A stretch of 64,000 nucleotides of DNA from Pithys albifrons albifrons (lineage: Eukaryota > Chordata > Aves > Passeriformes > Thamnophilidae), in NCBI RefSeq assembly GCF_047495875.1, contig NC_092459.1, forward strand, positions 12,156,965-12,220,964, read 5' to 3'. The notes beneath the pieces are model-generated. The model was not told the DNA's origin. It saw only the letters and a program-made list of their open reading frames with translations, and did not search any database. How positions within the stretch are numbered: position 1 is the stretch's first letter; every line of letters begins with the position of its first letter. Positions 50,656 to 61,354 of the stretch are shown here, piece by piece. The position numbers and the translations under genes are program-made.

Positions 50656-51639
50656 TTACACCTCCACTGCTACAAGCATCTGACCCAGGAAGAGATGCCT
50701 GGCCTTTATGTCAAGGGATGGAGAACTGCTTGTGTCCAGACTGCAGGGCCCTGTTCACATCACCTGGTGCTTGGCCAAAGTGCCTCTAGGCCTCTGTTGG
50801 GTCTCCATGGACCTGATGTAACTATTTGTGTGTGGTCTTACCCCCAGTCAGTTTAATTTAACTACTATGCAGACTGTATAAAACTATAGCTGCACTCTTG
50901 TTTCATATTGTGGAAGCCTATCTGTCCCTAGGGAATGGACTGCAGTATCAGTAGAAGACTAGAGCTTTCCTAACACCCTCTGTGATTTACACCCAGATTT
51001 GCTTCACCGCGTTTAGGGGGACATTTCCAGGTCTTTGAAAGGTCTTCTAAATACAGAATGTGCACTTTGCATTGGCTTTTCCTCAGCCACCATCTTTCAT
51101 GAGTAGACCTGGTTGATATCTCATGACCCCCACAATGCTCAGCCATGTATTACACACATGGGATTGGACTAATGCAACTGCTTAGGACATACTCCTTATC
51201 AATTGTGTTCAAAATGAGGACCCCACCATGAGGCAGAGCACTCCAGTACATCATCAAGATTCCTCTCCTACTTTTTCAGTATCACATGAACTTCAAAGCA
51301 GGATATATACCACAACACTGTGTAGAAAGTGTGTAAGATGCTTGTATCATAGCTAGGGGGGCTGGATATTGGGTCAAATGTTTGTCTGATGCTGAGAAGG
51401 TGAGACTTGGTTTATCTCCTTTCCTTTATGGTTGTGTTTCTCCAAGGTCCTCTCAGTAGCAGAGACATATTTACCACTGATGTGAATGCTGTGCCCTTCC
51501 TTACACAAAAAATGACAGATGACAAAAAATGTGGTAATATAACAGTATGAAGGGGGAAACGACAATGTAAAGCAGTATACGCACCTGTGATAGAAGAGTT
51601 TTCATAGAATAAAATGAAAACTAAACACTACCCATCAAA

Positions 51640-52250
51640 GACTTCTTCAAATATTTCACTAACAAAAAGGAATACTGAGGAACATATGAGTCCACAACTG
51701 AATGGGAAAGGGACCCTTAAAACAGGTTGCAGTGAAGGATGAGATACTGAACACCTTCATTGCTTTTGTCTTGACTGCAAGGTTTGCTCTCAGGAATCCC
51801 TGACCCTGGAAACCAGAGAGAAGCCCTGGAGGAAGGCTTCCCTCGGTCAAGGAGGATTGAGTAAGAGACTGTTTTGTCAAACTTGACATTCACAAGTCCA
51901 TGGGCCCCGATGGGAAGCACCCATGAGAAGTGAGGGAATGATAGTTCCCTTAGACATCATTGCTAGACCACTCTTGACCTATCTCAGCAACAGGACAAGA
52001 GGCAACAGGCAGAAACTGGAACACAAGGAGTTCCATCTGAACATGAAGAAGAACTTCTTTACTGTGGGAGTGACTGAGCACTGGAACAGATTGCCCAGAG
52101 AGGTTGTGGAGTCTCCCTAACTGGAAATACTCAAGAACTGTCTGGATGCAACCCTGTGCGACATGCTCTAGGATGACCCCACCTGAGCAGTGAGGTTGGA
52201 CCTGATGACCCACTGTGGTCCCTTCCAACCTGACCCATTCTGTGATTCTT
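51640..52250 (+). mobile_element. Internally deleted CR1 LINE (ORF2 pieces plus 3' end)
   Basis: The left part (to about 51985) carries remnants of CR1 reverse transcriptase, including coding for KSMGPDG at about 51895-51915 and IIARPL, with frameshifts and stops. It then jumps to the C-terminal piece (RTRGNRQKLEH, NMKKNFFTVGVTEHWNRLPR, EVVESP) and the 3' UTR ending CATTCTGTGATTCTTTGA. A large part of ORF2 is missing between the two. Non-functional. Confidence 0.9.
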
Positions 52251-54673
52251 TGAAATCATTTATAGCTCTGCCTACACAAAAATGCCACTAAGATCTGGAT
52301 CTCTCACTTAACTAAACCATCCTTTCCACTGCAGTCTAGTAAGTAAAATATGTTTTCTTTAAAAAAAAATTATTATGCATTTACATAATAAATCAACAAT
52401 TTTGTTACTTTTGGAGTGAAAATAATGAAAATAGCTATCAGATAAGAACGAAACAATCTTTACAATTTTTTGGTAACTTCCAAATCATCCTTGTGTTCAA
52501 AAGTATTTTCACTACTCATACCTCCTGAACAATTACACCAGTGAAATGTAGTTTTATCCACCATTCTATGTACGGTTTGACACCTCTGTGGTAGCCTTTG
52601 TACTTGATCTCTAGTGCATAGAGAAACTGGGAGAATACAGACATTTTGAAAACATGTGAAAATGTGGTTCCAAGTCAGAAAATTCTATTTTTTTTTTTTT
52701 AATGCACCAAACTTCTCGTTGATAGAAGCAAAATGGGTGCTTTCAAACTAGCCTCTATCCCCATTCAGGTCATCTTCCAGTTAATACAGACACACAGTAA
52801 ATAGGGATTTGTATGATCAAAACAGTCATAACCATTAGAAACTTGCTTATCATATCCAAGCACTGTAAAATGACGTTAGAACTTCACAGGGCATGATAGG
52901 ATAGGATTGGATTGTTACTTTTATTTTAAATAAACATTTATCCTTGGAAAAGGAATAAGAAACATTGTGGAAATAAAACCTTCCCATCCAAAAGGAAAAA
53001 TCTATGTATTTTCTCCCTCTCATTAAAACACTTTCCCACTAAGAAACTCTAAAAACTAAGACAGCTAGATGACAAACAAGGATACATTTTGCAGGCAACC
53101 ACTTAAAACAACACAAAAATTGTTAAAAGAATCATAAGTTAAGTACTGGGATGAATTCTCATACCTATATACATACAGCTTTGATTGCAATTCTTTGCCA
53201 GTATTGACTACTTTTATGACTGTGATGTTAATATACTCTCTATAAATAATTTTTCAATTCTATCTACTGCATAATTACATAAATATTACATCAATATAAT
53301 TACATGCTTTTAGTACACAGAGAACTGCTGTGCTGTTTAGCTAGAAAAAGGGTATTTTCTTCATATAATACTCAATACTTTACAGCACTTTTTCTATGGT
53401 ATGCAATGTCTAAAGGGCAAGTTTCATATAACCGTTTCTTCAGAGATACACCACTGGCAGTGTTACTTTTTAGACTTTCTTTATTCTTCAGAAAAACATT
53501 CAAGCATGAAAGGCACTGATAATGGCAAATGAAGGCAAACTGAAAAACAAAATAAAGTTCTTTGGAATCCTTAGGTATAATTATAAAAGTACAGCTGCAA
53601 ACGTCTATAAAGTGAACATCAGGACTGGATTTCCTTAGTAAATAACCACAGTCTGTGTTAGAGATACTTTGAAGAGTTATGCAGAGTTGCTGACTGACTG
53701 AATCATTAACCACAGTCTAAGTGAGGAAAAAAGCAAGGAATCTTCAGCTACAGTTAAAGAAATTATGATCTCCGCTGGAAGTAAATGCTTCATTTTGTAT
53801 GAAGGTGAAAAAAAGGAGTGACATCACTTATCATTCACTGTGCAGACTTTGTATTCATTAGAAGGGCCATAGTCAATAAGAAACAAAGGTAATTTTCACC
53901 TATAGATAATGATGCCCTGTATCACTAGAGGGTCTGGGAGTCTGACAGGCTTTGATTTATTAAGAATCACATTTGACAGTTCACAAGTTCCTAGTCCAAA
54001 TTTCACCTAATATAACTCATGCTGTAAAATGCTCCCACTTTATTTTGTTATACAAAATTATACTGTTTTTCTTGTGGTTACTTTTACATTGTGTAATTTC
54101 CATACATTTCAAATGCAGAAAAGCAGCAGTTCTGACTTTGCCACTTTTCACATTTTACAGAGTAATCTGTTCTGGGTTTCGGGGGCAGGTGTTGTTTTAT
54201 TAAAAGAGTAATTATGTAATTATGGAAGTCATTAGTTTCTTATACAGAATACATTCTTTTAGTTTAACAGCATAAAAACAGAATTAAAACCACTGTTTTT
54301 AATTTGTGAATTCACATTAGAAAAGTCTTTCCTTAACTTTGTGCATATCATGGATAGTATTGATGTTATAAAATCCCATCTAAGAGATTCTGAGCTATTG
54401 TATTCACACTACTTTAACAAGGTATTTAAATACAGACACAAATACACAATAGATTCAAGATCTAAGTTAGAAGAAAATTTCTGCAAAACTATATATTTCC
54501 AACACCAAGAAATACACCATTTTTAACAGAAAACAAATGAACCATTGCTTCAAAAACACGGTGCCTAACAAAGTAAAGATGATCACAGCATAAGTGAAAT
54601 TCCATCCCTAAATCACTCTTTTCTAGGCTTGTGCTTATAACATCTTCTGTCAGGAGCTAATCTCACGTGACAG

Positions 54674-54743
54674 GCCTGATCCAAAGCCATTTGAAGTCAA
54701 TGGAATGTCTCTTCCTGACTTCAGGGAGCTGTGCATCCAGCCC
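54674..54743. repeat. Old imperfect inverted repeat
   Basis: The left arm GGCCTGATCCAAAGCCATTT and GAAGTCAATGGA pair with the right arm TGACTTCAGGGAGCTGTGCA and TCCAGCCC around a short loop. The intact version of this palindrome (CCTGATCCAAAGCCCA ... GGCTTTGGATCAGG) is widespread in reptiles and birds. I am unsure of its family name. Confidence 0.6.
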
Positions 54744-56831
54744 TTATAAACTTCAAGAACAATACGATTCACAGAAGGTTGTTTTAAGAGAACAATACCT
54801 ACAATACCTAACAAGAAAAGCATGTTAGCTTCAAAGGAAAGTTACCTGCAGTAGTAGATTTGTGTTAGCTTGTTTTGTTATTGGCTTTTTATGCACATAG
54901 CACAGTTAAACCTTTCCAAAGTGACAACATGCCATTTCTTTAGCAGAAGCCACAGAAAATCAAAACTGTAATCAAAACCAAAAAAATCAATTAAAAAATA
55001 GGCAGTTTTGTATGTAGCATGTTTACTTTTTCTAAAGAAACAGAAGATCACGTTTAAAGTCTCAATTAACTCAATGTTTTCTTAAACAGCTGTACATTAA
55101 GAACAAGACAGAACAAGAGATTTCAAAATATATCATTCATTCCTGAATTTAGTCAAACAAAAGAAAGATTAAAAAATACCACACAAACCCAAACTAGTTT
55201 TGTAAGCAAGGGGGCAGGCTGACAGGAAAATAAGTTATTTTGTTTTTTCTTTTATAATAAAACCTCTGACTCTTTACTGACTTAAGTAAATTTCAGAGCT
55301 GGAGCTGACAACTACCACACCAGACACAGTGACCAATGTCAGACTGTTATTTATTGTCAGAAAATAATAATATAAATGAAATAAGCCCTGAAATAGCAAT
55401 TAAGAGCATTGTAAAAACTGGTGGAAGCAAAGTCCCATTGCTGTGATGTGTATTTTCCCTCTTTTGGTAGAAAAATGCAGCAAAGTCAACCAGTACAGAA
55501 CCCAGATGCACACTGGTACCACCAAATTTACCCTGACAAAAAAGCAAGTCAAACTCAGGTCCCCCACCTTCAAATTCCCCAATGAAGCAGAGAATGGTGG
55601 TTCCAACTTCCTCACTCAGACACTAAACCAACTCATTATAGCTATTCTAGTTACCTAATGAAAACACAGACACTTCCAATTAAGAATGGAAGTTTATTCT
55701 ATTATTCCAGAATGTCCACCTTTACAGAATGATTCTGTCTTTCATGGCAAAAAAAAATCTAAAAATTAGATTCTAAAGATTCTCATTCATAAGACATCCA
55801 AACCGCTGCCAATTTTCTCTGTAATTGGTTCAACATGTTTAACAACAAACACTGACCCTACAGATTTTACTAAGTAGTAATATTCGGAAGAGTCTATGAG
55901 GTATTACATCAAAACCAATGCAGCCCATACCTCAAAAAGTAAAGTAAATGAGACAAAGCACAAGCAAACAGCAAGCATCAATGTCCCTATTGTATAGATG
56001 CTGTAGTTTCCGTCTCTTTCATCTCAGCTTCCACTACCCACAACTAAAAATAAACAGTTAACTTTATAAATAAACCTAACCAAATTGCTGATTGTTTAGT
56101 CTGAGTGCATGAATTACACCCAACTAGAAATTTCATTTCAGGCCAGCACAAAATTATGGGTTTTTTCTAAATAAAATGAAACAGTTTTTCTTAGGTCAAA
56201 CAGCATACCTTGTTTAGGGATCACAAATATTTTCTTACAATAATTGTCAAACAGCCCATTTTATTTGACTTTAAACTTCCCACATTTAATTTGGGAGTTT
56301 TGCCTTTTTTTGTTGTTGCTATTAAATGCATTTCTGAACTGAAACATTGTCCTATTATGAAAAAGCAAACTTTCATGTAAAAAACAATTCAAAACAATAT
56401 TCAGTTTTTAACTTCAAGGTTTATTTTTTTTGTTTTTTTTTTCTGAAATACACAAATTAATTAATTGATTTGTTCACTCCAAAACTGTATTTTGGGTAAA
56501 TAAACCATTTGCATCTTCTTTCAAATCTCATTTATCCCTGTATCAGTTGTGCTGCTACCCTATTCCCTCTTCCTACACAGGAGTTGGGACACAAACTGCC
56601 CACTGCTAAATATTGCTGGCTGGTATCCCGATCTCCTCGGACCTGCTCCCCTCTCACTCCGTTCCTGTTGGTGCTGGGACTAACACTTCCCTAACCTTCA
56701 GGGCGTCCCGTTACCCCCCCGCCGTCTCGGAGTGTTCCCAGGTGCTGATAATCTTTTCTCTCTATTGTTGGTGCTGCTGCTTCTCCTTATTTTGGCAGAT
56801 GCTACAGCTTTGCAAGTTGCATGGATCTTAC

Positions 56832-56933
56832 CTCTGAGACCCTCTTTGTTGCTCAGTCTGCGACCACGCTGGAAGCAGGGAGTGATGGATATTAGGGAAG
56901 CATAAACCTCCCCTCGCTGTTTAGCAGCGTGGT
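56832..56933 (-). other. GREB1: Putative non-coding leader exon of GREB1
   Basis: The minus strand has CTATCTTTCTTTGCAG as a good acceptor before 56933 and GTCTCAGAG then GTAAGATCC as a strong donor after 56832. Either it is a 102-nt internal 5' UTR exon, or transcription starts just upstream and the exon extends into the GA-rich stretch. It sits at the only moderately CpG-containing, GC-rich spot in the region, which suits a first exon. Joined to coding exon 1 it gives AGAG followed by (AAG)ATGG, preserving a purine at -3. Linking it to GREB1 is inference from position and strand. Confidence 0.6.
56892..56903 (-). other. Four-codon upstream ORF in the leader exon
   Basis: ATG CTT CCC TAA reads on the minus strand within the putative leader exon. 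A uORF of three residues ahead of the GREB1 start could reduce translation, if the exon is transcribed. Confidence 0.5.
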
Positions 56934-57240
56934 CTGCAAAGAAAGATAGAGATGCTGCTCTCTCGTCCTCCTCCCCCCTCGCTGTTCCAGCCTCCTCCTC
57001 CCTCCTCCTTGCTCCCTCCTTCCCAGCCACAAGCTCTAGTTCTGTCTGTGCTCCCACACAATGCGCTACCTCTCAGCACCAGCTACCTAAGGTCAAGAAT
57101 ACAACCCCTCACCCTTCCCCCCGCCTTTTCCTCTCCGGCCTCATGTATCCTCACCCCTGCTTCCCACTCAATGTGGTATCTTCCCAACTAGACGTGCCTT
57201 GTGTGGCTCTAGGGTCTAAAGTGCAGACAATTTCAGCAGC
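56934..57240 (-). promoter_or_regulatory. GA-rich (minus strand) promoter-like region
   Basis: The plus strand is a nearly pure C/T run over about 56951-57030 (CCTCCTCCCTCCTCC-type), i.e. polypurine on the GREB1 sense strand. CpGs are more frequent from 56700 to 57180 than elsewhere in the window. No TATA box at a suitable place was seen. This fits a TATA-less promoter of GREB1, but transcription start data are absent. Confidence 0.5.
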
Positions 57241-60200
57241 CTGAGGGGGAGGAAAAAAAAAGTTACAAAACAGAAGATGCAGACGGAAGACCAGGGCTAG
57301 GAAGGGAAAGTGGAAGTCTTCTGGAGAAATAGGAAAGTTTGGGGTTTTTAATGCCTGTGAAAAACAGTCTAGTCACAGTAGCCAAAGCCTGCCATTTGGA
57401 GATTAGTTTAAGCAATCTATACAGATAAAGAAAAGTGCCCTGGATAGCTAGTTATCTTTTAAATCCAGCTTACCTATTGGTTATGTTCTTTGTTTCTCAA
57501 TCCATATTCTAAATAGTTGTTTTTTTAAAAAAAGCTTCCAAACTTTTTCTCCACAAAGTCAAACTTAAATACCAACATAATCTGATGATGCAACAGAGAA
57601 TGAAAGTGAAAAAGTAACAAGAGGTATTTTTTAAGATTATGACCTATGAAATCATCCCATCAGGTCACAGAAAACACATGCACAAGTCCTCTGACTTTTC
57701 AGCTTAAATGACAAATGTGTTCAAGGGATCTTTTTTCATGTTCAAAAGTCATGATGACTAGAAACACTTTCAGGTAACCAGCATGGGGCTCCCAAATATC
57801 ACATATAATTACAGCTATCCAGCATGTACTTGTTAATGACCTAATTTTAGATACATGATAAAATAGACCTTCTGAAGTGTTTATGTTTGTTACAGAGACT
57901 GTGGAGAGAGGTAGGTGATGCTGAAGACTTCTAAAAGATCTTATCAGCTTAAGGTTAAATACCTTAGTTAGGTGGAAAGGATCTCCCTCTGGAGGCCTTG
58001 AGAGGCACCTGGCTCTCCCCAGTGACGTATGAAGATGCATTAGATACTCAGTTCATGAGGGCTCTTTTACCAAGTACCTAGAATTAAGCAGCAAGTTAGC
58101 TACTGCAAAGCCAAGGTCAGGCACAGTGAAGGGGTAATAATTACAAGTCATCTTAAAACTTTAGATATCCTAGCCCAGGTTTCTTCATTGTTAGTTGCCT
58201 CATAGAACAAGGAGGAGGCATGACAAGTCTAAGGTCATGCAGAGACGTGGTCCACAGGCCAGAGAAACAACACTCACCATGCCTGGATCATCAAGCAAAT
58301 AAAAGATACCTTCTAAGCAACATCCACAAAATCAAAGCAATCTATTGATCAATCTTCATAAAACTCTTGATCAATTTGAAAATAATCAGAACATAGTCTT
58401 TATCTTCATTCAGTGCTAGGACAAGCTCAGCAACCAGTGCAACCAACGCCGATTTTGTCCAGCTTGAGAATGATAACCTAAATTAATGAACTGAAATTAA
58501 GAAACTTATCTATTTACTCTGTCGTAATAATCTCAGTCACTTTGCCCAGAAAAGGTTATAATCCAGATTTGTGAAATCTCATATGCCCAGCATGTGCTTC
58601 AAAGGAGCAGCTTCTTCCATGTTCTCCCCTGCAGCAAGACCTGTATCCCAGCAGTATTCTATTCCCTCTCCCACTTGAAGGCTCAGCCAGGGCAACTCCT
58701 GGAAAACTTTAAACTTAACCAAATACATCTGATACATACAATAATTCAGAATGAGCTACAGTGTTGTGCTGCAGCAAAAAGGCAAGCTGCCTCTTTCCAT
58801 GATCAAGAGACTTGCACCACAGCATGTCTCACATAATTTAAAGATCCCATCTCCAAACCAGTGCAAAGATTTTTCAAAACTCAAGCCAGAGTAAAGACCT
58901 GAACTGGATACCTTTTGACAGCCAGGCTGCCAGAATCAAAACTTTCCTTCCTCAATTATGGGCTTTTTAAAAACTAATGCCATCTTGCACTATGTAGAGA
59001 AATATTCCCTTTCAACTTCCAATATACACACTACTTTCAATAGCCTTTACTAAACCGTAAGGACCAACAGTACCACGCCTAAGCTGTGCTAAGGACTAAG
59101 GCAGAGTTTTTATTTTAACAACAGGTAAACTTTGAAACTAAAATCAGCTAAAATGAGTAGAGACAAACAGATTTCTCATCCCTTTTGGTACTAAAATATA
59201 TCTATAAAATCATCTAGATTCTTTTTCTAGAACATTCCAGACATGTCACATCAGAACTTTTCAAGGTCAGAACTTTCTAATGGTCAGCAAAGGAAGCTTT
59301 AGAATTGACAGATCATTTGGAAGTAACATATCACCCAAATACGAAGCTGCTGAACTACTAGCTATAAGGTTAAGGCATGTAATCTATAGCTTAAACCCGT
59401 GCCAGAAGAGTTGTGTATGAGTGGAACACCAGTGGCTGACTGGTACAGTGAATGCTGCTGCAACAATGCTGTAACATTGTACAACACCGAACAGTGAAGT
59501 GACAGAAAATCATTCCGGATACCCAAATACAAAACTGAAATATTCAGGTGTATCTCACAGAAGTAGATGACTGAAAAGGCAGGATACATTAAGTAGTAAT
59601 AAATGAAAAACAATGGGTGTGCTCTAACAAGCCATAGTGGCACTCAGGGTAGGAAGTCAGAGCCAAGATGCTGACAGTATGGATACTTACAGAGATTTAG
59701 AGATCAGTGGAAAATCAAAAGCAGCTGACCAGAAAGAATTACCAGAAAGAGTTGTCCAGAGAGCAGGACAAGAAAGAATGGTCAGAGAACTCTGCTCCAG
59801 CTCTGCTCAGTCTCTCCAGTGCAGGACTATACGAGCAATACCAGTGCCATGAAGTGCAATCCTTTCCCCTCACAGCAGACTCTTTCTCTTTGAACCAGTT
59901 TTTGCGACTGCTTCAGCCAACAGCAGCAGCCACAGAACTAGGCAATACCAAAGACACTTCTTTCTTCCTCTCCTTTTGTCCAGGTTCAGGGAAATAGCAA
60001 AGCAAAAATGGAAGGATGTTGCTGCCAAAGCCACAATTCACAGTACCACCCTCTGATGCTTTTTACCCTGCTGTTGCTGCAGCTGCCAACTCTTGGTGCA
60101 TAATGATGGGCTCTTGCCCACATAGTGAAGACGTTTCTGAGCACTGTAGACAGTTTTCTGAAAACAACAGCTCAATGTTCACTAGTTATCAAAAAGGCAC

Positions 60201-60300
60201 ACACAATGTTAGGAAAATAATTGAGAATAAAGTAGAAATACCAGTTTGACATTGTATTAAGACTATACTTGTAGGCTTCTTGCACTCTACCTGGATATCT
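57241..60300. other. Upstream intergenic DNA without recognised gene
   Basis: About 3 kb. I recognised no exon of E2F6, the gene expected upstream of GREB1 in vertebrates. A patch near 58080-58265 with AAGTCTAAGGTCATGCAGAG faintly recalls old MIR-type SINEs but is not callable. Confidence 0.7.
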
Positions 60301-60305
60301 TTCAC

Positions 60306-60545
60306 AGGATCATGGAATAATTCATGTTCAAAGGGAGCACAGGACGGGTCTAAGCCAATGTCCCAATCAAAGAAGGGTTGGCCAGCTATGAGGTGAGTTT
60401 GCTCAGGGGGTTATCCAGTTGTGTTTTGGAAACCTCTAAGGATGGAGACTATACAACCTCTCTGGGCAGCCTCTTCCACTGCCTTACTGTTCTCATATGT
60501 GGGAAAAAAAAAGTTCTTTTTCCTCTGTTATTATTTTTTTCTTTC
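60306..60545 (-). mobile_element. CR1 LINE 3' end
   Basis: Reverse complement of a CR1 tail: GGATCATGGAATAATTCATG, TTGTGTTTTGGAAACCTCTA, AGGATGGAGACTATACAACC and TCTCTGGGCAGCCTCTTCCA in CR1 order. Confidence 0.92.
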
Positions 60546-60989
60546 AAATTAAAGTGTTATTCCTTTTGAATGGCACATTTGAAAAGGCTATAGCAGAACA
60601 AAAAAAGCAACATACAGGAGTGACTAAGGATTTGAAATAAATTCCACACAAAAGAGATTAAATAGGCTATGAGTCTTCAGATTGGAAAATACATAACTGA
60701 CCTTTTAAATACCTGTGATGCTGAGAATAGTATGAAGAAAAGTGAACTGAAAAGAAGTTCTCCCTGTTTCCCTTAACACAGGAATTACAGAGCACCCAGT
60801 GACATGATTAGGGAGCATATTTGAAACAAAATTACGTTGTGCTTTTCAAACAACTCAAAATTGTAGAACTCACTGCTGCAGAATGTAACAACTGATCATC
60901 TTTTCTTTCCTAGGGTTTATAATCAGATCATTTGCAATCAAATAATTTATCATTATTAGAATTCGCCTTCTGATCAGAAACACACCAAG

Positions 60990-61354
60990 GTGAAGAAAAG
61001 GAGGCTTGGGGAGACCTTATCAGTCTCTACAATCACATGTAAGGAAGTTGTAGTGAAGGAGGTACTGATGTCTTTGCCCAAATAATAAGCCATAGGATGA
61101 AAGGAAACAGCCTCAAGTTGCACCTGGAGAGGTCTAGATTAGATATTAGGGAAAATGTCTTTGGCGAAAGGGTTGCCAAGCATTGGAACAGGCTGACCAG
61201 GGAAAAGGCTCAGTCACCATTCCTGCAGATATTTAGATGTGCCAATGTGGCATGTAGGGACATGGTTTAGTGGTGGGCTTGGCAGTGTTGGGTTAATGGT
61301 TGGACTTGGTGATCTTAGACGTCTTTTCCAACCTCAATGATTTGTTGATTCTAA
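60990..61354 (+). mobile_element. CR1 LINE 3' region
   Basis: CTTGGGGAGACCTTATCAGT, GCCTCAAGTTGCACCTGGAG, GGTTGCCAAGCATTGGAACA and GGTTGGACTTGGTGATCTTA occur in CR1 order and end near GATTTGTTGATTCTAAA. Opposite in orientation to the CR1 450 bp before it, so the two are independent insertions. Confidence 0.95.

Larger units (their letters stand above)
22893..56831 (-). other. GREB1: GREB1 first intron (about 34 kb)
   Basis: This joins the putative leader exon at 56832-56933 to coding exon 1. It contains CR1 fragments, a tRNA-derived SINE, an LTR, simple repeats and a perfect ERE core, all listed separately. Between them (notably 22.9-26 kb, 26.2-29.9 kb, 32.9-34.2 kb, 34.4-39.8 kb, 41-44.6 kb, 46.2-51.6 kb, 52.3-54.6 kb and 54.8-56.5 kb) I see AT-rich unique sequence with no recognisable exon. 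Extra non-coding 5' exons could be missed by eye. Confidence 0.7.

Noticed and set aside
51923..52120. Small open frame encoding a reverse-transcriptase-like C-terminus as a gene
   Set aside because: It is the remnant of CR1 ORF2, truncated and separated from the rest of the polymerase by a deletion.
56698..57057. 119-residue minus-strand open frame in the promoter region
   Set aside because: It crosses a strong splice donor and is dominated by Glu/Arg/Gly from the GA-rich tract; more likely leader exon plus promoter than protein.
58080..58265. Possible MIR-type ancient SINE
   Set aside because: Similarity limited to a short AAGTCTAAGGTCATGCAGAG patch without box A and B spacing.
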